Part shown: positions 59,709-64,000 of the stretch, one piece after another
Layout: each line of letters begins with the position of its first letter
How positions within the stretch are numbered: position 1 is the first letter of the stretch
DNA from: Billgrantia endophytica
GTDB taxonomy: Bacteria; Pseudomonadota; Gammaproteobacteria; Pseudomonadales; Halomonadaceae
Direction of reading: 5' to 3'
Assembly: GCF_002879615.1 (NCBI RefSeq)
Contig: NZ_PNRF01000020.1
Span: 86,044-150,043 of the forward strand
DNA length: 64,000 bases
The notes under the pieces: generated by a model
Databases searched by the model: none
Told to the model about the DNA's origin: nothing
The model's input: the letters and a program-made list of their open reading frames with translations, nothing else
Made by a program: the position numbers and the translations under genes

Positions 59709-61631
59709 ATGTCAGGCAATGAGGCCTCGGAAAGGGTACGGGACATGCAACACTGGCAACGGGATGCGCTGCACGAAGCGGCCGACCGGCACGCCATCAT
59801 CAGCATGACCGACGTTACCGGCCGGATTACCTATGTCAACGACAAGTTTTGCACGCTGAGCGGATACCGCCGCGAAGAGCTGCTTGGCGCGACCCACGGC
59901 CTCATCAAATCCGGCAGACATTCCCGCGAGTTCTACGCCGACCTGTGGCGTACCATCACTGGCGGCGGAACATGGCACGGCGAAGTCTGCAACCGCAAGA
60001 AGACCGGCGACATCTACTGGGTCAGCGCCACTATCATGCCGATGACGGATGAGGCTGGAAACCCGGCCGGCTACGTCTCCATCCGCACCGACATCACCTT
60101 GTTCAAGCGGACCCAGGAGAAGCTGCAGGAAAGCACGCAGCGCTACAAGTTCTTCATCGACAATGTCGAGGAAGGCATCGTGGTGTGCGACCGGGGCATC
60201 ATCGTCGATGCCAGCGAGCGCTGGTTCGAATTGTTCCGCTGCCGACGCGAGGACGCCATCGGCCAGCCGGTGATGTCCTTCACCGCTGACCGTGTCGTGC
60301 CAATGGCATTGCAACTGATCGAGTCGAAGTGGGCCGAACCGTATGAGTCCGTCATGTTGCGTCACGACGGCACGACGTTTCCGGCCATCGTGCGGGGGCG
60401 CAATCAGATGGTCGGCGAGCGAGAACTGCGCTTGACGACGGTGCTCGATATTTCGCGCCAGAAAGAGAACGAGCAGGCCGTGCAGGCCTCGAAACTCGAA
60501 GCCGAGCGCGCCAACCAGGCGAAAACCGAGTTCCTCTCGAGCATGAGCCATGAGCTGCGCACGCCGCTGAATGCCATCTTCGGTTTTGCCCAGCTCCTCG
60601 AATTCGACGAGTCGCTGGACAGGGACCAGCAGGACAGCGCACAGGAGATCCTCAAGGCGGCGGGCCATCTGCTGGGACTCATCAATGAGGTGCTCGACCT
60701 GGCCAAGATCGAATCCGGCCACATGACCCTGTCCATCGAGACCGTTCTGCTGGCTCCAGTGTTCGACGAATGCGAGCAACTGCTGCGACCGCTGGTGTCC
60801 GAGCGGAAGATCTCGCTGCACATGCCTGCCGCCTCCACGGCAGCGGTATGGGCCGATAGAGTGCGGCTCAAGCAGGTCTTGCTCAATCTGCTCTCCAACG
60901 CCATCAAGTACAACCGGCCGCAAGGCGAAGTCCGGCTGACAGTGGAGGCGGGCGGCGGACATTTCCGCATCGCTGTCGCGGATACGGGCAATGGAATCGC
61001 CCCCGAGGATCTAGCCCGGCTATTCCAACCCTTCAACCGTCTCGATGCCGAACACAGCAAGATAGAAGGCACCGGCATCGGCCTGGTGATCTCCCGCCGC
61101 CTGGTCGAGGCCATGGATGGCGCGATCGGTGTCGACAGCACGCTCGGCCAGGGGAGCCGGTTCTGGATCGATCTGCCGCGAGCAGACCCGGCAATGGCCA
61201 CTCTCCAGCTCCCGGAACTGCCGCGGAAAATCAAACGCGAAGCCTATGGGCAGGAACACGTGCTGTATATCGACGACAATCCCGTCAACCTGAAACTGGT
61301 CACCCAGATGCTTGGCAAGCTGCGCAATATTCTCCTGGTAACGGCGCATACGCCTGAGTTGGGTATCGAGCTGGCACAGTCTCGCGAGCCTTGCCTGATC
61401 CTGCTCGACATCAACATGCCCAGGATGGACGGCTATGAGGTATTGCAGGTGCTCAAGGCCGATCTCAAGCTGCGGCATGTCCCGGTCATCGCGGTGTCGG
61501 CCAATGCCATGCCCAAGGACATCGAACGCGGTATCGCGGCCGGATTCGCCGACTATCTGACCAAACCGATCGATGTCGGCCGTTTCCTGGAAAGCATCGA
61601 TCGCCACCGTCTCAAGGGGGAGCGTTCATGA
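59709..61631 (+). CDS. PAS hybrid sensor histidine kinase
   Basis: A 640-residue cytoplasmic hybrid kinase with no membrane segments. Two PAS domains (about 25-140 and 140-255) precede the dimerisation domain with phosphorylated H281 in SSMSHELRTPLNAIFGFAQL. The ATPase domain has NLLSNAIKYN and GTGIGLVISRRL. A receiver domain at the C terminus holds the acceptor in CLILLDINMPRMDG. PAS domains of this form often bind flavin or heme. The ATG at 59709 is chosen over a TTG at 59685. The stop overlaps the next gene's start (ATGA). Confidence 0.9.
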   Translation: MSGNEASERVRDMQHWQRDALHEAADRHAIISMTDVTGRITYVNDKFCTLSGYRREELLGATHGLIKSGRHSREFYADLWRTITGGGTWHGEVCNRKKTGDIYWVSATIMPMTDEAGNPAGYVSIRTDITLFKRTQEKLQESTQRYKFFIDNVEEGIVVCDRGIIVDASERWFELFRCRREDAIGQPVMSFTADRVVPMALQLIESKWAEPYESVMLRHDGTTFPAIVRGRNQMVGERELRLTTVLDISRQKENEQAVQASKLEAERANQAKTEFLSSMSHELRTPLNAIFGFAQLLEFDESLDRDQQDSAQEILKAAGHLLGLINEVLDLAKIESGHMTLSIETVLLAPVFDECEQLLRPLVSERKISLHMPAASTAAVWADRVRLKQVLLNLLSNAIKYNRPQGEVRLTVEAGGGHFRIAVADTGNGIAPEDLARLFQPFNRLDAEHSKIEGTGIGLVISRRLVEAMDGAIGVDSTLGQGSRFWIDLPRADPAMATLQLPELPRKIKREAYGQEHVLYIDDNPVNLKLVTQMLGKLRNILLVTAHTPELGIELAQSREPCLILLDINMPRMDGYEVLQVLKADLKLRHVPVIAVSANAMPKDIERGIAAGFADYLTKPIDVGRFLESIDRHRLKGERS

Positions 61632-62683
61632 ACACACAGGGCGATTCGCACATCCTGATCGTTGACGACGAACCGGCCAACCTCAAGCTGCTGGACAAAC
61701 TGCTGGGGAGCCAGGGCTATGGTCGGCGCACCTGCATAGAGGATCCACGGAAGGTGCTGTCCGCCTATGAGCGGCTGCGCCCGGACCTGATCCTGCTGGA
61801 CCTCAAGATGCCGCACCTCGACGGCTATCAGGTAATGGAGCAACTGCGCGCGCTCAACGATCCGCTGCTGCCTCCGATCCTCGTCCTGACCGTCGAACAT
61901 GGCCATGGTTTTTTGCTCAAGGCACTCACCATGGGAGCTCGCGATTACCTGAGCAAACCGTTCGATCGCACCGAACTGCTGATGCGCGTGCGCAACCTGC
62001 TCGACGCCCGGCGCGCGCACCGTATTACCCACGAACAGAACGTCGTGCTTGAGGAAATGATTCGATTACGCACAGAAGAAGTCGTTGCCACCCGTCTGCA
62101 GATCGTCCAGCGTTTGGGGCGTGCCGCCGAATACCGAGACAACGAGACCGGCCAGCACGTCATGCGTATGAGCCACATCGCTGCGCTGCTCGCGCAACGA
62201 CTGGGTTGGACGCCGGCCGACGTCGAACTGATGCTGCATGCCAGTCCGATGCACGACATCGGCAAGATCGGTATCCCCGACGCCATCCTGCTCAAGCCGG
62301 GAAAACTCGATGACGAAGAATGGCAGATCATGAAACGACATGTCGAGATCGGCGCCGAACTGCTTGGCGGCGACGATTTTCCCTTGCTCAACCTGGCCAG
62401 GGAAATCGCACTGAACCACCATGAGAAATGGGACGGCAGCGGCTACCCCTACGGACGGGCTGGCACCGACATCCCGCAGTCAGCGAGGATCGCGGCCGTG
62501 GCCGATGTTTTCGATGCACTGACCTCCGCGCGTCCCTACAAACCGGCCTGGAGCATTGACCGGGCCGTCGCCTTCGTGCAGGAGCAATCCGGCTGGCATT
62601 TCGATCCCGAGGTCATCGAGGTGTTTCTGGCCAGCCTGGAGGACATCCAGCGCATCAGGGAGCGCTACAGAGAACCTGATTGA
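61628..62683 (+). CDS. Response regulator with HD-GYP phosphodiesterase domain
   Basis: A 351-residue RpfG-like protein. The receiver domain (about 6-125) carries the acceptor aspartate in LILLDLKMPHLDG. The HD-GYP domain (about 155-345) has HDIGKIGIPDAILLKPGKL and NHHEKWDGSGYPYG, with the metal ligands and the GYP motif intact, so cyclic-di-GMP hydrolysis is expected. It is coupled to the hybrid kinase by a 4-base overlap. GGGGGAG precedes the ATG. Confidence 0.93.
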   Translation: MNTQGDSHILIVDDEPANLKLLDKLLGSQGYGRRTCIEDPRKVLSAYERLRPDLILLDLKMPHLDGYQVMEQLRALNDPLLPPILVLTVEHGHGFLLKALTMGARDYLSKPFDRTELLMRVRNLLDARRAHRITHEQNVVLEEMIRLRTEEVVATRLQIVQRLGRAAEYRDNETGQHVMRMSHIAALLAQRLGWTPADVELMLHASPMHDIGKIGIPDAILLKPGKLDDEEWQIMKRHVEIGAELLGGDDFPLLNLAREIALNHHEKWDGSGYPYGRAGTDIPQSARIAAVADVFDALTSARPYKPAWSIDRAVAFVQEQSGWHFDPEVIEVFLASLEDIQRIRERYREPD

Positions 62684-62690
62684 AGGCGGC

Positions 62691-63425
62691 TCAAGTCCGG
62701 TTGCGTAACGTGACCTCCGCCGCCAGCAGGTAACCTCCGCCCCGCACGGTGAGGATCAGCCGAGGAGGCTTGGCGGTATCGCGTAGACGCTGACGTAGTC
62801 GATACACGGCCGTGTCGATGCCGCGCTCATGCGGCAGCATATCGCGGCCACGGATGGCATTGCCGATGGTGTCGCGACCAAGAATCTGTTGCGGGTGATC
62901 AAGGAAAAGTTTTAACAAGGCAAAGTCGGTGCCAGTGAGTATCACCTCGTCACCGTTCAGGTGAGTCAGACGGCGACTCACGGTGTCCAGGTGCCATTCG
63001 GAGAAGGCCAGCACCTGACCGCCGACAGTTGCCGACTTCGGGCTAATACTTGTACGTCGTAAAAGTGCATTGATTCGAGCCAGCAATTCGCGAAGGCTGA
63101 ATGGCTTGCACAGGTAGTCGTCAGCGCCGAGTTCCAGTCCAAGGACGCGGTTGCCTTCATCAACACGAGCCGTCAGCATGATGATGGGTATCTGGAAGAA
63201 GTCCGGGTGCTCGTGCATCCATTGGCAGAGCTTGAACCCGTTTTCATCGGGAAGTGTGACATCCAGGATGGCCAAGTCCGCCCCCGCCTTTTCCAGTGCC
63301 CGACGAAAATCCTTGCCGTTGGCGACAGCCTGCACCCGGAAGCCGACGTTGTTCAGGTAAGTCTGCAGCAGTTTCCGGGTTTGCGGATCGTCGTCAACGA
63401 CCAAGATAGACCTTCCTGCGTGCAT
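62691..63425 (-). CDS. OmpR-family response regulator
   Basis: A 244-residue regulator with a receiver domain (acceptor in LAILDVTLPDENGFK, lysine in DDYLCKPFS) and a winged-helix DNA-binding domain (GIDTAVYRLRQRLRDTAK, then TVRGGGYLL). Start is uncertain between ATG 63425, GTG 63428 and TTG 63434; the GAGGAA is 9 bases before the ATG. It converges on the HD-GYP gene, 7 bases apart, and has no kinase of its own nearby except the hybrid kinase. Confidence 0.9.
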   Translation of the reverse strand: MHAGRSILVVDDDPQTRKLLQTYLNNVGFRVQAVANGKDFRRALEKAGADLAILDVTLPDENGFKLCQWMHEHPDFFQIPIIMLTARVDEGNRVLGLELGADDYLCKPFSLRELLARINALLRRTSISPKSATVGGQVLAFSEWHLDTVSRRLTHLNGDEVILTGTDFALLKLFLDHPQQILGRDTIGNAIRGRDMLPHERGIDTAVYRLRQRLRDTAKPPRLILTVRGGGYLLAAEVTLRNRT

Positions 63426-63543
63426 CACATGCAATTCCTCATGGCCTTTTAAAGAATGGGTATGTCTTCAAGGTAAAATTTCGAGAAAATACACGCAATC
63501 TTATATTACAAAAGTATCCGTCCGGTTGGCGGTAAGCGGCTCT

Positions 63544-63598
63544 CCCCGCTTCGTTGGAAGCTGGGGTGTCTGAATAAGTGCCTGTCGATGTTCGGGCC
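63544..63598 (-). repeat. Repeat unit 1 (degenerate), with hairpin
   Basis: The degenerate 5S-end-like tag at 63574-63598 (plus-strand ATAAGTGCCTGTCGATG...) is followed on the minus strand by a hairpin, CCCC-GCTTC-GTTG-GAAGC-T-GGGG (63544-63566). The region 63426-63543 has no recognised gene. Confidence 0.55.
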
Positions 63599-63611
63599 GC
63601 CCATGCCCATG

Positions 63612-63691
63612 AAAAAAACCCGAGCTCTTTCGAACCCGGGGTTTTTGGGATAAGTGCCTGACGATGACTCGGGCGGCGCTCCGCTACTCTC
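63612..63691 (-). repeat. Repeat unit 2: 5S-end-like tag and terminator
   Basis: The tag at 63650-63691 reads on the minus strand GAGAGTAG, an extra 15 bases, then GTCATCGTCAGGCAC. It is followed by a hairpin (63612-63646) with a GAAA tetraloop, nine paired bases and a T-tract on the minus strand. The outer parts resemble the 3' end of gammaproteobacterial 5S rRNA. Confidence 0.7.
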
Positions 63692-63712
63692 CATGGGAGG
63701 CCCCCAAACGAC

Positions 63713-63787
63713 GAAACCCAGCCTCTGTCAAAGCTGGGTTTCTGAATAAGTGCCTGACGATGACTCGGGCGGCGCTCCGCTACTCTC
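63713..63787 (-). repeat. Repeat unit 3: 5S-end-like tag and hairpin
   Basis: The tag at 63746-63787 is identical to unit 2 over 42 bases and continues upstream as CCCCATGC, as in real 5S rRNA. It is followed on the minus strand by a perfect 10-base hairpin, GAAACCCAGC/GCTGGGTTTC (63713-63742). Confidence 0.7.
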
Positions 63788-63799
63788 GCATGGGGGTGA

Positions 63800-63881
63800 G
63801 AGCGCCCGGCCCTTCGCGGCATCGCCGCGAGGGCGCTCGAACGCCCCGAGCCGGCGAGGGGCCGGTCCGCGAAGCGGCCCC
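63800..63881. repeat. Two strong hairpins between repeat units 3 and 4
   Basis: GAGCGCCC (63800-63807) pairs with GGGCGCTC (63831-63838), with an inner CGCGGC/GCCGCG stem. GGGGCCG (63858-63864) pairs with CGGCCCC (63875-63881). This G+C-rich stretch carries no gene and does not resemble the body of 5S rRNA. Confidence 0.6.
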
Positions 63882-63916
63882 ACGAAATAAAGAGCGGGCC
63901 GACCCATGCCCCATGA

Positions 63917-63995
63917 AAAAACCCCGAGCGCTGTCGCACTCGGGGTTTTTGGGATAAGTGCCTGACGATGACTCGGGCGGCGCTCCGCTACTCTC
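63917..63995 (-). repeat. Repeat unit 4: 5S-end-like tag and terminator
   Basis: The tag at 63954-63995 is identical to units 2 and 3. It is followed on the minus strand by a perfect 12-base hairpin, AAAAACCCCGAG/CTCGGGGTTTTT (63917-63950), with a T-tract: a typical Rho-independent terminator. The unit reaches the right edge of the window. Confidence 0.7.
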
Positions 63996-64000
63996 CATGG

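Noticed and set aside
63800..63881. Possible attC or CRISPR-like repeats
   Set aside because: The hairpins lack integron core sites (GTTRRRY/RYYYAAC), and the repeat spacing is irregular with no unique spacers, so neither integron nor CRISPR is supported.
63439..63998. Minus-strand frames repeating MESSGAPPESSSGTYPK and RVAERRPSHRQALI
   Set aside because: These are translations of the 5S-end-like repeat units and hairpins, not proteins.

Overview
The window looks like a chromosomal segment from a moderately halophilic gammaproteobacterium, most likely a member of the Halomonadaceae (Halomonas or a close relative). This is inferred from the high G+C content, the gammaproteobacterial gene set (fadBA, rlmM, epmC, tusA, tatD, uup, suf) and an ectoine hydroxylase gene (ectD), a marker of halophilic osmoadaptation. 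No phage, transposase, CRISPR array or tRNA was recognised.

Layout. (1) 1-3.1 kb, minus strand: SUF iron-sulfur assembly (Rrf2 regulator, sufB, start of sufC) with an IscR-like operator upstream, then a PhnA-like zinc-ribbon protein. (2) 3.3-9 kb: an Lrp-type regulator, an NDUFA9-like reductase, a Na/phosphate symporter with its PhoU-like partner, a cytosine deaminase that looks like the fungal enzyme, a decayed GGDEF fragment, a ZipA-like membrane protein and a lipoprotein. (3) 9.1-26 kb: a phosphate-starvation region with phoB-phoR, an orphan peptide-binding protein, two complete and dissimilar Pst transporters in tandem sharing one phoU, and a PRPP-synthetase-like gene overlapping an AMP phosphorylase gene. 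Four Pho-box-like 18-mers sit before phoB, the Na/phosphate symporter, pstS of system 1 and pstC of system 2, so these genes probably form one PhoB regulon. (4) 26-35 kb: ketopantoate-reductase-like enzyme, methyltransferase, ectD, small unknown genes, PEBP protein, flavoprotein and the fadBA beta-oxidation operon with a PsrA-like operator.

(5) 35-53.5 kb: mixed housekeeping and unknown genes: DUF5924/DUF2914 membrane protein, MarR regulator, UspA, Uup, TatD with a possible inactive exonuclease partner, a fused E1 alpha/beta thiamine-diphosphate dehydrogenase overlapping a FabD-like gene opposite a LysR regulator, EpmC, MATE pump, DUF3080 lipoprotein, TusA, RlmM preceded by a DUF2721 fragment, and GdhA. 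(6) 54-63.4 kb: a sensory cluster with two chemoreceptors, an aldehyde dehydrogenase, a PAS hybrid histidine kinase overlapping an HD-GYP response regulator, and an OmpR-type regulator.

(7) 63.5-64 kb: four repeat units in which a sequence resembling the 3' end of 5S rRNA, carrying an extra 15 nt, is followed by a terminator-like hairpin, all on the minus strand. They suggest the tail of a ribosomal RNA operon or a repeat family derived from one. The best candidates for something new are this array, the AMP phosphorylase/PRPP synthetase pair beside the Pho region, and the orphan fused E1/FabD-like pair.
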